In this document: in pieces, positions 43,501 through 52,705 of the stretch
Position numbering within the stretch: position 1 is the stretch's first letter
Layout: each line of letters begins with the position of its first letter
Assembly (NCBI RefSeq): GCF_018327705.1
Contig: NZ_BNEM01000002.1
Location: forward strand, 3,286,001-3,350,000
Length of the DNA: 64,000 nt
DNA from: Catellatospora sp. TT07R-123
GTDB lineage: Bacteria; Actinomycetota; Actinomycetes; Mycobacteriales; Micromonosporaceae
Direction of reading: 5' to 3'
Made by a program: the position numbers and the translations under genes
Notes under the pieces: generated by a model
Seen by the model: the letters and a program-made list of their open reading frames with translations, nothing else
Told to the model about the DNA's origin: nothing
Databases searched by the model: none

Positions 43501-43563
43501 GATCGCCGTCTTCGGCCAGGATGTGTGCCCCGAGGCTTCCATCTGACCGGAAGCGGCGATCAT
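43501..43563. repeat. Family-2 palindromic element, divergent copy D
   Basis: GATCGCCGTCTTCGGCCAGG (43501-43520) faces CTGACCGGAAGCGGCGATCAT (43543-43563), with several mismatches and a longer loop. Same orientation and spacing logic as copies A-C, between convergent genes. Confidence 0.6.
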
Positions 43564-43583
43564 CGCGCCGCCCGAGACGAACA

Positions 43584-43616
43584 ACGGGCCCGACGCCGGA
43601 AGCGGCGCGGGCCCGT
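43584..43616. terminator. Bidirectional hairpin between TrkA 2 and DUF3159 genes
   Basis: ACGGGCCCG plus CGCCG pair with CGGCG plus CGGGCCCGT, with one bulged A and a GAAG loop, between convergent genes. Confidence 0.7.
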
Positions 43617-43630
43617 AGTCGGGGAAAGGG

Positions 43631-44341
43631 TCAGGCGGGCTGGGCGGCCTGGTCGCGGCGGACGCGGCGGACGGCCCAGATGCTGATCGCCAGCAGCAGC
43701 GCGTACGGCGGGTAGCCCAGCACGATGCGGGCCACGCCCAGCGCCGTCGCCTGGTCGGCCACGTAGAGCGCGCTCTGCACCGCCGCCTTGAGCAGGTAGA
43801 TCGCCGCCCACAGCCCGGTCAGCCAGCCGAACGTGCGGACCATCCGCTGGTCCTGGCGCCAGTCGCTGAGGCCGCCGTTGGCCACCACCGTCCAGATCCA
43901 GCCGACCAGCGGCTGCCGGACCGTGATCGAGACGAGCATCGCCACGCCGTACGCCACGCTCAGCAGGATGCCGGGCAGGTAGAAGTCGCGGGCGTCGCCG
44001 GAGTTCCAGGCCAGCCAGGCGCCGATGCCGATGCCGAACAGGCCGTTGATCGCGTGCCGGATCGGCCGCCGCTGGGCGAGCCGGACCACCGCGATGCTCA
44101 GGGCCGTCGCCACGGCCGCGCCGACCGCCCACTTCAGCGCCCGCTGGTCGCCGTGCTCCGCGGGCCACTTCAGCCCCAGCAGCACGTTGGCCAGCACGAA
44201 CACGACCACCGGGATGCTGGACTCGAACAGGCCCCGCCAGCCGCCGAGCTGCTGGGACATCTGCACCGCGAACGGAGGAAGCTGCTCCTCCTCCTGCTCG
44301 TCGACGCCGACGTCGGCCCGGCTCAGATTCCGCTCGCTCAT
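43631..44341 (-). CDS. DUF3159 integral membrane protein
   Basis: 236 residues with about six membrane helices after an acidic cytoplasmic N-terminus (VDEQEEEQLP). Family-typical segments are GGWRGLFESSIPVVVFVLAN and GIGAWLAWNSGDARDFYLPG. DUF3159 proteins (Rv2693c in M. tuberculosis) are unstudied in detail. ATG 44341 overlaps the OB-fold gene stop by four bases (ATGA), so the two are coupled and perhaps work together at the membrane. Confidence 0.92.
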   Translation of the reverse strand: MSERNLSRADVGVDEQEEEQLPPFAVQMSQQLGGWRGLFESSIPVVVFVLANVLLGLKWPAEHGDQRALKWAVGAAVATALSIAVVRLAQRRPIRHAINGLFGIGIGAWLAWNSGDARDFYLPGILLSVAYGVAMLVSITVRQPLVGWIWTVVANGGLSDWRQDQRMVRTFGWLTGLWAAIYLLKAAVQSALYVADQATALGVARIVLGYPPYALLLAISIWAVRRVRRDQAAQPA

Positions 44342-44727
44342 GCCGCCGCTTCCAACTCGTAGTACGGGTTGTAGATGACCTTGCGTCCGTCGCGCACCGC
44401 GACCCGGCCTCGCACCTGGAGGCCCCGGCCGGGCTCGATGCCGTTGATGTGCCGGCGGCCCAGGAAGACCAGCGTGATCAGGTCCGTGCCGTCGTAGAGG
44501 TCGGCCTCCAGCGTCGGCAGGTTGGTGCGGGGGGTGTACACGACGGTGCGCAGGCGGCCGGTGAGGTTGACCAGGTCGCCGCGGTGCACGGTGTCGGCGC
44601 AGACGCAGCCGGCCCGCTCGCTGTCGCGACGCAGCTCCTCGGACTCCAACTCCTGGTCGGAGGCGGTGAGGCGGTGGAGCATCCCTCGCAGGCCGCGCGG
44701 ACGTTGTCGTGGTTCGTCGGTCGACAT
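44338..44727 (-). CDS. OB-fold nucleic-acid-binding protein
   Basis: 129 residues. A helical start (RGMLHRLTASDQELESEELR) is followed by an OB-fold (GDLVNLTGRLRTVVYTPRTN, EADLYDGTDLITLVFLGRR, RGLQVRGRVAVRDGRKVIY). The strand order matches the tRNA_anti/OB domain of the actinobacterial family exemplified by Rv2694c. It probably binds RNA or single-stranded DNA; no catalytic site is seen. Confidence 0.88.
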   Translation of the reverse strand: MSTDEPRQRPRGLRGMLHRLTASDQELESEELRRDSERAGCVCADTVHRGDLVNLTGRLRTVVYTPRTNLPTLEADLYDGTDLITLVFLGRRHINGIEPGRGLQVRGRVAVRDGRKVIYNPYYELEAAA

Positions 44728-44845
44728 GACCTGGTCTCATTCCCTCCCCGCCGGGTGGGTGGCCCGGCGGATTCGTACCAACCAGCCTACTTCGCGGCGG
44801 GGGCCCGACCGGCGAGCCCCGCAGCAGCGTACGCCGGAAGGCGCG

Positions 44846-44889
44846 ACACCGCTCGGTGCGCCGCGTGATCGGCGGCGCACCGAGGGTGT
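44846..44889 (-). terminator. Terminator of the dut-DUF3710 operon
   Basis: Arms ACACC-CTCGGTGCGCCGC (44846-44864) and GCGGCGCACCGAG-GGTGT (44872-44889) pair over 18 bp with one bulged base and a 7-nt loop, 20 nt past the DUF3710 stop codon. Confidence 0.75.
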
Positions 44890-44908
44890 GATGTTCGTCC
44901 GGCGCCGG

Positions 44909-45883
44909 TCAGTCGCGGCGCGGGCGCGGGGAGGGCTTGCGCCGCGGCGCGTCGCCGCTGGACGCGGCGCCCGGGGCGGGCTGGCCCGCGGGCGCGATGG
45001 AGCCGAACGGGGTCGGCGCGGGCGGCGGCGGGACGCGGCCGGGCACCAGCCCGGAGCGGGCCGCCTCGAACCGGGCCTGCGCCTCGGCCAGGCGCGCCTG
45101 CTCCTGCCGGGCCTGCTCGAAAGCCTCCTCGTCCGGGGCGGGCTGCCCCGACTGCGCGGCCTGGGCGGCGGCGGCCTGCTGGGCCAGGTGCGGCGGCAGC
45201 CGCAGCGGCAGCGCCTCGCGGACCGGGCGGGCCTGCTCGTCGCGGAACACCACCAGCCCCGTCAGGCACTGCAGCAGCGGTCCGGCCTGGTCCAGGTCGA
45301 CCGCGGCCGGGCCCTGGAACACGGCCCGGACCATCCAGCGCGGCCCGTCGACACCGACGAACCGCAGGTCGTTGAAGCCGTCGGGGGTACGGATGCGAGC
45401 CCGCAGCTCGACCCCCCAGTCGCCGCGGCTCTCCTCGGCCCCGACGCCGTCGGCGAACAGGGAGCGCCGGATCTCCTCGCGCACCTCGTCCCAGATGCCC
45501 TCGGTGCGCGGCGCGGCGAACACGCCGAGCTGGAGCGCGCTGGGCCCGTGCACGAGCGCGATCTGGCCGATGGAGCCCTGCTCACCGGCCTGCACCCGGA
45601 TCTCGACCCCGTCGATCGCGGGCACCTGGAGGCTGCCCAGGTCCAGCCGGGGCGCATCGGGCACGTCGTCGTACTGGTCGTACGGGCCGTCGTCGCCGAA
45701 GATCGAGCCACGGGACGGGGAGTCGGCGGCCGGGGCGCCGCTGCGCGCCTTCGGCCCGTCGGGCTGATAGTCCTCGCCGAGCAGCGCGGCGCGCCGGGCG
45801 GCGCGGGCGTCCTCGAAACGCGGCGCCTCCTCGGCCTTGGCGTGCCGGCCGCCAGCGGCCGCACGTCGTCGCGAGAAGATCAC
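44909..45883 (-). CDS. DUF3710 family protein
   Basis: 324 residues, cytoplasmic. A low-complexity, acidic N-terminus leads to the DUF3710 core (about 80-215: SLQVPAIDGVEIRVQAGEQG, EGIWDEVREEIRRSLFADG, WMVRAVFQGPAAVD). A Gln/Ala-rich helix (DEEAFEQARQEQARLAEAQ) and a Pro-rich, basic tail follow. Function is unknown. It is 9 nt downstream of dut, the conserved arrangement in actinobacteria (Rv2696c-Rv2697c). Confidence 0.92.
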   Translation of the reverse strand: MIFSRRRAAAGGRHAKAEEAPRFEDARAARRAALLGEDYQPDGPKARSGAPAADSPSRGSIFGDDGPYDQYDDVPDAPRLDLGSLQVPAIDGVEIRVQAGEQGSIGQIALVHGPSALQLGVFAAPRTEGIWDEVREEIRRSLFADGVGAEESRGDWGVELRARIRTPDGFNDLRFVGVDGPRWMVRAVFQGPAAVDLDQAGPLLQCLTGLVVFRDEQARPVREALPLRLPPHLAQQAAAAQAAQSGQPAPDEEAFEQARQEQARLAEAQARFEAARSGLVPGRVPPPPAPTPFGSIAPAGQPAPGAASSGDAPRRKPSPRPRRD

Positions 45884-45892
45884 TGTTCCTCC

Positions 45893-46363
45893 TCAGTTCC
45901 CGGTCGAACCGTGCCCGCCGGTCCCCCGTTCGGAGTCCGGCAGCTCGGCGACGTCGTGGAAGTGTGCCCGCTCCACCCGCTGCACGACAAGTTGCGCGAT
46001 GCGGTCCCCTCGCACGATCTTCGCCTCGTTCGCCCGGTCGTGGTTGATCAGGTTCACCAGGATCTCGCCCCGGTAGCCCGAGTCGACGGTGCCGGGCGCG
46101 TTGAGCACGGTCACTCCCAGTCTGGCGGCCAGACCCGAGCGCGGGTGCACCAGTCCCACGAATCCGTGCGGGATGGCCACCGCCACCCCGGTCCGCACCA
46201 GGCGGCGCTCGCCCGGGGCGATCACGGCGTCCTCGGCCGCGTGCAGGTCGGCGCCGGCGTCACCCGGGTGGGCGTACGACGGGAGCGGCACCTGCGGGTC
46301 GAGCCTGCGGATCGGGATCACGACAGGCTCGCCCGGGGCAGCGGGCATCGCGGTCGGGTACAA
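45893..46363 (-). CDS. dut: dUTP diphosphatase
   Basis: 156 residues, a trimeric dUTPase that hydrolyses dUTP to dUMP and keeps uracil out of DNA. All five motifs are present: AGADLHA; HPRSGLA; the uracil-binding segment [15 protein letters not shown] with the catalytic Asp; RGDRIAQLV; and the Gly-rich C-terminal arm [10 protein letters not shown]. The GTG/ATG at 46363 adds a short N-terminal extension, with Met6 as an alternative start. It is divergent from DUF3093. Confidence 0.96.
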   Translation of the reverse strand: MYPTAMPAAPGEPVVIPIRRLDPQVPLPSYAHPGDAGADLHAAEDAVIAPGERRLVRTGVAVAIPHGFVGLVHPRSGLAARLGVTVLNAPGTVDSGYRGEILVNLINHDRANEAKIVRGDRIAQLVVQRVERAHFHDVAELPDSERGTGGHGSTGN

Positions 46364-46475
46364 CGGTCAAACCTCCGGGGGGAGTCCTCGCGACGCCGCT
46401 CCGACCAGGGAGCTGCGTCTCTTCACGTCCATCCTGCCGCGTCGGGCCGGCCCGCGGGGACCTACCCTCGGTGCT

Positions 46476-46997
46476 GTGACACAACCAGGCGGCATGGCAT
46501 CCTCAGGCACAACGGCGACGGGGGTCGGCGCGGCACGGCCTGCGGCACGGCACACCGAGCGGCTGACGGTGCCGCTGTGGATGTGGCCGGTCGCGGTGCT
46601 GGTGGCGGGCGTGCTCGCCGCCGAGATCGGGCTGGGCGCCCCGGGCCTGCGCACCTGGATGCCGTACGCGGTGCTGCTGCCGCTGGCGCTGGCCGGGCTG
46701 TGGCGGCTGGGCCGCATCCGGGTCGCGGTGACCGGGGACGAGTTCCAGGTCGACGACGCCCGGCTGCCGCTGCGGGCGGTCTCCCGGGCCATCGCGCTGG
46801 ACGGCGCGACCCGCCGCGAGCTGCTCGGCCCCAGCGCCGACCCGCTCGCCTTCGTCGTGCAGCGGCCCTGGATCGCCGAGGCGGTCCAGGTGGTCCTGGA
46901 CGACCCCGACGACATCACGCCCTACTGGGTGGTCAGCACCCGCCGTCCCGACGCGCTGGCCCGCGCCCTCAACGAGGCGGCGGCCGCCGCCCGCTAG
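46476..46997 (+). CDS. DUF3093 membrane protein
   Basis: 173 residues. Two membrane helices (about 38-56 and 64-82) follow a Thr/Ala-rich N-terminus. The cytoplasmic C-terminus has RVAVTGDEFQVDDARLPL and WVVSTRRPDALARALNEA, as in the DUF3093 family (Rv2698). GTG 46476 or ATG 46494. It converges with the gene at 46994-47842 with a four-base overlap. Function unknown. Confidence 0.88.
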   Translation: MTQPGGMASSGTTATGVGAARPAARHTERLTVPLWMWPVAVLVAGVLAAEIGLGAPGLRTWMPYAVLLPLALAGLWRLGRIRVAVTGDEFQVDDARLPLRAVSRAIALDGATRRELLGPSADPLAFVVQRPWIAEAVQVVLDDPDDITPYWVVSTRRPDALARALNEAAAAAR

Positions 46998-47842
46998 GCG
47001 GACGGCAGCTGCGGCGGCTGCTGCTGCTGGCCGCCGCGGCGCAGGCGCAGGTCCCGGCGCAGGTCGTCACCGAGCCTGCGGGTGGCCTTGCGGTTGAGGT
47101 AGCTGGCCACGGCCGCGCCCGTGAACAGCGGCCCGAGCGTGGTCAGGTTGCGCCCGAACCGCTTGAGGACCATGTCGCGCAGCTGCTTGCGGGTCGCCGT
47201 GCCGAGCACGATCGCGGTCGCCCCGGCGGGCACCATCGGGTTGATGCCGCGATGGCTGGCCCATGCCTGGAGCAGGCTGATCGCGCGCTGCCCGCCGCCG
47301 CCCACCACCGGGTGGCCGTACACCTCGTGCAGCTCGCCGATGAGCTTGAGCTCGATCCCGACCACGGCGACGGTCTCGGTCGCCAGCAGGACCGGCGTGC
47401 TGAGCAGCGTCGGCGGCGCCGCCCACTCCACGGCGGCCACACCGCCGCCGACCGCCCCGATGCCCGCGGCCGACCGCGCCGCGTTGCGGATCAGCCGCTC
47501 CGCCAGGGCCTCGTCGTCGAGGCCGGGGTAGTGCCGCCGCAGGGTCTCCAGGTCCCGGATCGGGATGTGCGGGGCGATGTCGCCCACCGCCTCGGTGATC
47601 CAGTTGATCGCCTTACGCGGCATGAAGACCTCTTTGACGCCGCGCTCCTTCAGGCCGACCAGTAGTCGGCCCAGCAGTTTGCGGCGTCCGGCGGTGTCCA
47701 GCTCGTTCTCGGCGAGCCCGGCCACCGCCACGGCCAGCGCGTCCGGCCGGGCACCCGTGCCCTCAGGCTGGCTGCCGGCAGAAACCGCAGTGCCCGACGG
47801 GGACGGATCGTCGGGCACCGGTTCTTGGTGGCTGGTGGTCAT
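46994..47842 (-). CDS. Hypothetical protein with hydrophobic core
   Basis: 282 residues, family not recognised with certainty. A disordered N-terminus (1-45) precedes a helical domain (KLLGRLLVGLKERGVKEVF) and hydrophobic stretches around IGAVGGGVAAVEWAAPPTLL and VLLATETVAVVGIELKLIGE, followed by HEVYGHPV. The basic C-terminus is Gln/Pro-rich. It may be peripheral or embedded in the membrane. ATG 47842 has a GGAGGG-type site. It lacks a close counterpart in the mycobacterial block. Confidence 0.8.
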   Translation of the reverse strand: MTTSHQEPVPDDPSPSGTAVSAGSQPEGTGARPDALAVAVAGLAENELDTAGRRKLLGRLLVGLKERGVKEVFMPRKAINWITEAVGDIAPHIPIRDLETLRRHYPGLDDEALAERLIRNAARSAAGIGAVGGGVAAVEWAAPPTLLSTPVLLATETVAVVGIELKLIGELHEVYGHPVVGGGGQRAISLLQAWASHRGINPMVPAGATAIVLGTATRKQLRDMVLKRFGRNLTTLGPLFTGAAVASYLNRKATRRLGDDLRRDLRLRRGGQQQQPPQLPSA

Positions 47843-48015
47843 GGCGCGCCCTCCTGTCAGCTGAGACGGCGCCGGCGGCCACAGGGCCACAGGCAACGGG
47901 GGCCCGGCGACTCGTCCGGCACGCCGCGTATCCCGGCGGCGTGCCCTCCGATCCGTGCCCCCTGATGTTCTGCGCCATCTCACCCCATCGCGTCAAGCCC
48001 CGCAGGACCTGAGCG

Positions 48016-48312
48016 TCAGGCGCACTCCCTGCAGATGGGCTCGCCGTTGCGCTCACCGGCCAGCTGGCTGCGGTGGTGGACGAGGAAGCAGCGCGAGCAG
48101 CGGAACTCGTCGGCCTGCATGGGCACGACCTTCACGGTCAGCTCCTCGTCGGCGAGGTCGCCGCCGGGAAGCTCGAACGCCTCCGCGAGGTCGACTTCAT
48201 CCACATCCACGCTGCCCGACTGTGAATCGACTCGCCGAGCCTTGAGCTCCTCAAGGCTGTCCTCGCCGAGATCGGCCTCGTCACGGCGCGGGGCGTCGTA
48301 GTCGGTGGCCAT
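48016..48312 (-). CDS. DUF4193 zinc-ribbon protein
   Basis: 98 residues. An acidic N-terminal two thirds (DEADLGEDSLEELKARR) leads to a C-terminal zinc ribbon with Cys pairs FRCSRCFLVHHRSQLA and PICRECA. This matches the DUF4193 family next to dut in actinobacteria (Rv2699c). It may contact RNA polymerase or ribosomes, but no function is established to my knowledge. ATG 48312 with GGGAG upstream. Confidence 0.93.
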   Translation of the reverse strand: MATDYDAPRRDEADLGEDSLEELKARRVDSQSGSVDVDEVDLAEAFELPGGDLADEELTVKVVPMQADEFRCSRCFLVHHRSQLAGERNGEPICRECA

Positions 48313-48656
48313 CGATTGTCACACTCCCAATCAGTGTTGTTGCCGTCGGCGTACGTCGACGTATCCGTGTTCCCAACGAGCGCGGTACTCTAGCGCGCCC
48401 GTGTGGGATTTGTACGCTCTCGCACGCGAAGTTGTTCCCGATGTGACTGAGCCGACAGCCGACTTCGACCGTTGGTTCAGGCGTCACAAAGGTAGGGGTA
48501 GCCGGTCGCCGATCACTGTCGGCGCGCCGGGAACGTCCGGCCAATTCCGGCCGTCTGTCGGGTCGCGGCCCCTACCGGGCCGGTCAACCGATAACCTCTG
48601 GCCCATGCCGTCAATTGTGGCGGCTGACCGACTCCAGCTCACGGGGAGCGCACGAG
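48313..48656. other. Divergent intergenic region
   Basis: 344 bases between DUF4193 (-) and the LytR_C gene (+), without a supported gene. TAGAGT on the minus strand (about 48389-48394) and GATAACCT on the plus strand (about 48590-48597) are possible -10 boxes. No clear -35 box, RNA gene or repeat is seen. Confidence 0.5.
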
Positions 48657-49193
48657 ATGCAAATGGCAAGAATTCGGGCGATCGCCATCGTCAGCACGCT
48701 GGCGCTCATCGCCCTCGTTCTGGCGGTGGTCACACTCACCCGTGACACCCAGAGTGAGCCCCCCGCGGTCCAGCGCTGCCCCGACGGGTACGTACCCGCC
48801 AACATCAAGCTGCCGCAGGCCGAGAGCGACGTGAACATCAACGTCTTCAACGCCACGAACACTCCCAATCTCGCCTCCAATGTCGCGGCGGACTTCACGA
48901 ACCGCAAGTTCAAGGTCAAGAAGGTAGCCGACGAGAAGAAGAAGCTCGCCGACACCGTCGCCGTGCTGCGCTACGGCCCGAAGGCCGTCGGAGCCGCCCA
49001 GTTGCTGCGGGCGTACTTCCTGAACAACACGGACAACCAGTTCGACATCCACCGTGAGGACGACATCGTTGACGTGGTCATCGGTGGCGGATACCGCCAG
49101 CTTGCCACGCCGACGGAGATGCGGCAGGCAGTGGCCCAGCTGGGCAACCCGGAAGCGCCGGACGGCACCTGCGCCAACCCGGACGAGAAGTGA
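48657..49193 (+). CDS. LytR_C domain envelope protein (Cei-like)
   Basis: 178 residues. One N-terminal membrane helix (about 6-28, IRAIAIVSTLALIALVLAVV) is followed by an extracytoplasmic LytR_C domain (INVFNATNTPNLASNVAADF, KVKKVADEKKKLADTVAVLR, VVIGGGYRQL). ATG 48657 has GGGGAG upstream; the longer frame from 48615 is not supported. In M. tuberculosis the homologous position holds Rv2700 (Cei), needed for envelope integrity. It converges with the inositol-phosphatase gene. Confidence 0.9.
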   Translation: MQMARIRAIAIVSTLALIALVLAVVTLTRDTQSEPPAVQRCPDGYVPANIKLPQAESDVNINVFNATNTPNLASNVAADFTNRKFKVKKVADEKKKLADTVAVLRYGPKAVGAAQLLRAYFLNNTDNQFDIHREDDIVDVVIGGGYRQLATPTEMRQAVAQLGNPEAPDGTCANPDEK

Positions 49194-49210
49194 GCTGAGC
49201 GACACGTGGC

Positions 49211-49251
49211 GGCGGGCCCCGGCGACCGGTGACGGTCGACCGGGGCCCGCC
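49211..49251. terminator. Bidirectional terminator hairpin
   Basis: 12-bp arms (GGCGGGCCCCGG) enclose a further CGACC/GGTCG stem, giving a long GC-rich hairpin between the convergent LytR_C and inositol-phosphatase genes. Confidence 0.75.
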
Positions 49252-49264
49252 CCGTTTCGCCGCC

Positions 49265-50062
49265 CTACGGCCCGCTGTCGGCCGCCAGCTCCACCAGCAG
49301 GTCGTGCAGCGGCCCGTGCAGGGCCGGGGGTGCGGCGAGCACCATGTCCGGCCCGGCCGCCCGGCCCGACAGCCCGGTGACCAGCAGGCCCGCCTCCCGG
49401 GCGATCAGGCCGCCGGCGGCCAGGTCCCACTCCGCCAGGCCCTTCTCGTAGTACGCGTCGAGCTGGCCGTCGGCCGCCGCGCACAGGTCCAGCGAGGCGG
49501 CGCCCAGCCGGCGGATGTCGCGGACCCGCGGCAGCAGCTCGGCCACGACCGCCGCCTGGTAGGCGCGCCGCTCCCGGGCGTACGCGAAACCGGTCCCCAC
49601 CAGCGCGACCGGCAGCTCGGTCGCCGCCGACCCGCCCAGCCGCCGCCCCTGGTGCCACGCCCCGCGGCCGCGCGCGGCGGTCCAGACCTGCCCGGTGGCC
49701 GCGTTGTGCACCACCCCGGCGACGACCTCGCCGTCCACCTCAGCCGCGATCGACACCGCGTACTGGGGCAGTCCGTAGAGGTAGTTGACCGTGCCGTCGA
49801 TCGGGTCCACGATCCATCGCACGCCCCCGGCCGAAACGGACGCGCCGCCGAACTCCTCACCGAGTACTGTGTCACCTGGGCGTCGCGCCGCCAGTGCGGC
49901 GACCACCTGTTGCTCGACCGCCCGGTCGGCGGCCGTGACCACGTCGGTGATGGTCGATTTCGTGCCCACCTGCGTGATGGCCTCGGACCGCATCCGGACG
50001 GCCGTGACGGCCGCGTCCGCGGCCACCTGTACGGCGATGTCCAGCAGTTCTTCCTCGTTCAT
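49265..50062 (-). CDS. suhB: Inositol monophosphatase family protein (SuhB-like)
   Basis: 265 residues of the Li+-sensitive phosphatase fold. Metal-binding motifs are complete: GEEFGG (first Glu), WIVDPIDGTVNYLYGLP (DPIDGT), and the second half EWDLAAGGLIAREAG. It would dephosphorylate inositol-1-phosphate or a related sugar phosphate. ATG 50062 follows GAGAGGA; 50140 would add 26 residues. In M. tuberculosis the same place holds suhB (Rv2701c) followed by ppgK and sigA. Here ppgK is missing and hrdB is next, divergently. Confidence 0.92.
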   Translation of the reverse strand: MNEEELLDIAVQVAADAAVTAVRMRSEAITQVGTKSTITDVVTAADRAVEQQVVAALAARRPGDTVLGEEFGGASVSAGGVRWIVDPIDGTVNYLYGLPQYAVSIAAEVDGEVVAGVVHNAATGQVWTAARGRGAWHQGRRLGGSAATELPVALVGTGFAYARERRAYQAAVVAELLPRVRDIRRLGAASLDLCAAADGQLDAYYEKGLAEWDLAAGGLIAREAGLLVTGLSGRAAGPDMVLAAPPALHGPLHDLLVELAADSGP

Positions 50063-50164
50063 GACCGTCCTCTCAAGCATTCGGTGCCATCCTGCCAAGC
50101 GGTCCCGAGGGGCCCGCAGGATGTCATTCGGCGTGCGCAACGAGATGATCGCCGAGTACGGCGC

Positions 50165-50170
50165 TACAAT
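50165..50170 (+). promoter_or_regulatory. Possible -10 box of hrdB
   Basis: TACAAT, about 130 nt upstream of the hrdB GTG. No good -35 box at the usual distance, so the call rests on the -10 sequence alone. Confidence 0.3.
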
Positions 50171-50301
50171 TCACGCCTGCCACGTGCCGACAGCGCGGGG
50201 CGCATCCACACATCACACTGGCTGACCCCACCGGGACGCGATCCGCGCCTCCGGCGGTCGGCCGCAGACTCTGCTCGATCCTCGCCTCCGGAAGGTCGTC
50301 C

Positions 50302-52020
<1,719 letters not shown>

Positions 52021-52412
52021 GTCATATCGCCCGTCAGTGGTCGCGTAGCGGACACCAAATAACCCAATTCGGTCATTTGGTGTCCACCGAACGTACAGAA
52101 CCGGTCACCTTGCGTACAGATACGCGTAGGCCCATGGTTTCTGTTCGACGCGGATGCGTTGACGTGGCACTCTGGGGGGACGGCACACTGTCCAGGAGGC
52201 GCTCATCACCCCGATGGCCGCCTGACCAGGTAGGCTCCACCGCCCACCGGATGTGACCCCGGTCCCCCCGAGGCCCTTCCGGGAAGGCCCCCGACGCGAT
52301 CGGCGTTGAGGTCTTCGTGGGTAACGAGCTGAATGACAATGGCGGGTTCAGCAACGCTGGACTCTCCGGCACGATGGATGTCAACATCGGTGACGACCAG
52401 AGGAGGAAGGCG
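52021..52412. other. Intergenic region between hrdB and the zinc-ribbon gene
   Basis: 392 bases without a supported gene. It contains the hrdB terminator (52050-52085), a TTGACG box at 52159-52164 with only weak -10 candidates, and an AGGAGG followed by a three-codon open frame (ATG-GCC-GCC-TGA, 52213-52224). Confidence 0.55.
52050..52085 (+). terminator. hrdB terminator hairpin
   Basis: Perfect 11-bp arms GGACACCAAAT and complement with a 14-nt loop, 30 nt past the hrdB stop codon. It is AT-richer than most hairpins in the window. Confidence 0.7.
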
Positions 52413-52646
52413 ATGACCCAGACCCTCACGCCGCCGCCGGAAACGGCGGCTGCCCCAGCCGCCGATGAACGGTGCGACCGCTGCAACGCGGCGGGCAAAT
52501 TGCGGGTGAAGCTGGCCGGTGGGGGCGAGCTGGTGTTCTGCGGACACCACGCCAACAAGTTCGCCGAGGACCTTGTCAAGATTGCCGTGGACGTGGCGGC
52601 CGACCCCGAGTTCACGTGGCGGGGCGCCGACATGATGGCGAAGTAA
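52413..52646 (+). CDS. Small zinc-ribbon protein (DUF7455-like)
   Basis: 77 residues. A Pro/Ala-rich start is followed by RCDRCNAAGKLRVKLAGGG and LVFCGHHANKFAEDL, a Cys-x2-Cys...Cys-x-x-His metal site as in the small protein commonly encoded beside the primary sigma factor in actinobacteria. ATG 52413 has a perfect AGGAGGAAGG; the longer frame from 52317 is not supported. Function unknown. It may bind RNA polymerase or RNA. Confidence 0.88.
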   Translation: MTQTLTPPPETAAAPAADERCDRCNAAGKLRVKLAGGGELVFCGHHANKFAEDLVKIAVDVAADPEFTWRGADMMAK

Positions 52647-52660
52647 CAACCAGGCTTGCC

Positions 52661-52693
52661 AAAAGAGGTGCCGCACCCAGCGGCACCTCTTTT
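52661..52693. terminator. Bidirectional intrinsic terminator
   Basis: Perfect 13-bp stem AAAAGAGGTGCCG / CGGCACCTCTTTT with a 7-nt loop and a U run on both strands. It is the most classical terminator in the window, between the zinc-ribbon and helicase genes. Confidence 0.92.
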
Positions 52694-52705
52694 GTGTGTT
52701 CCGGG

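Noticed and set aside
52206-52226. AGGAGG followed by a three-codon open frame, as in a leader peptide
   Set aside because: No regulatory hairpin downstream and no biosynthetic gene following. Probably coincidental.
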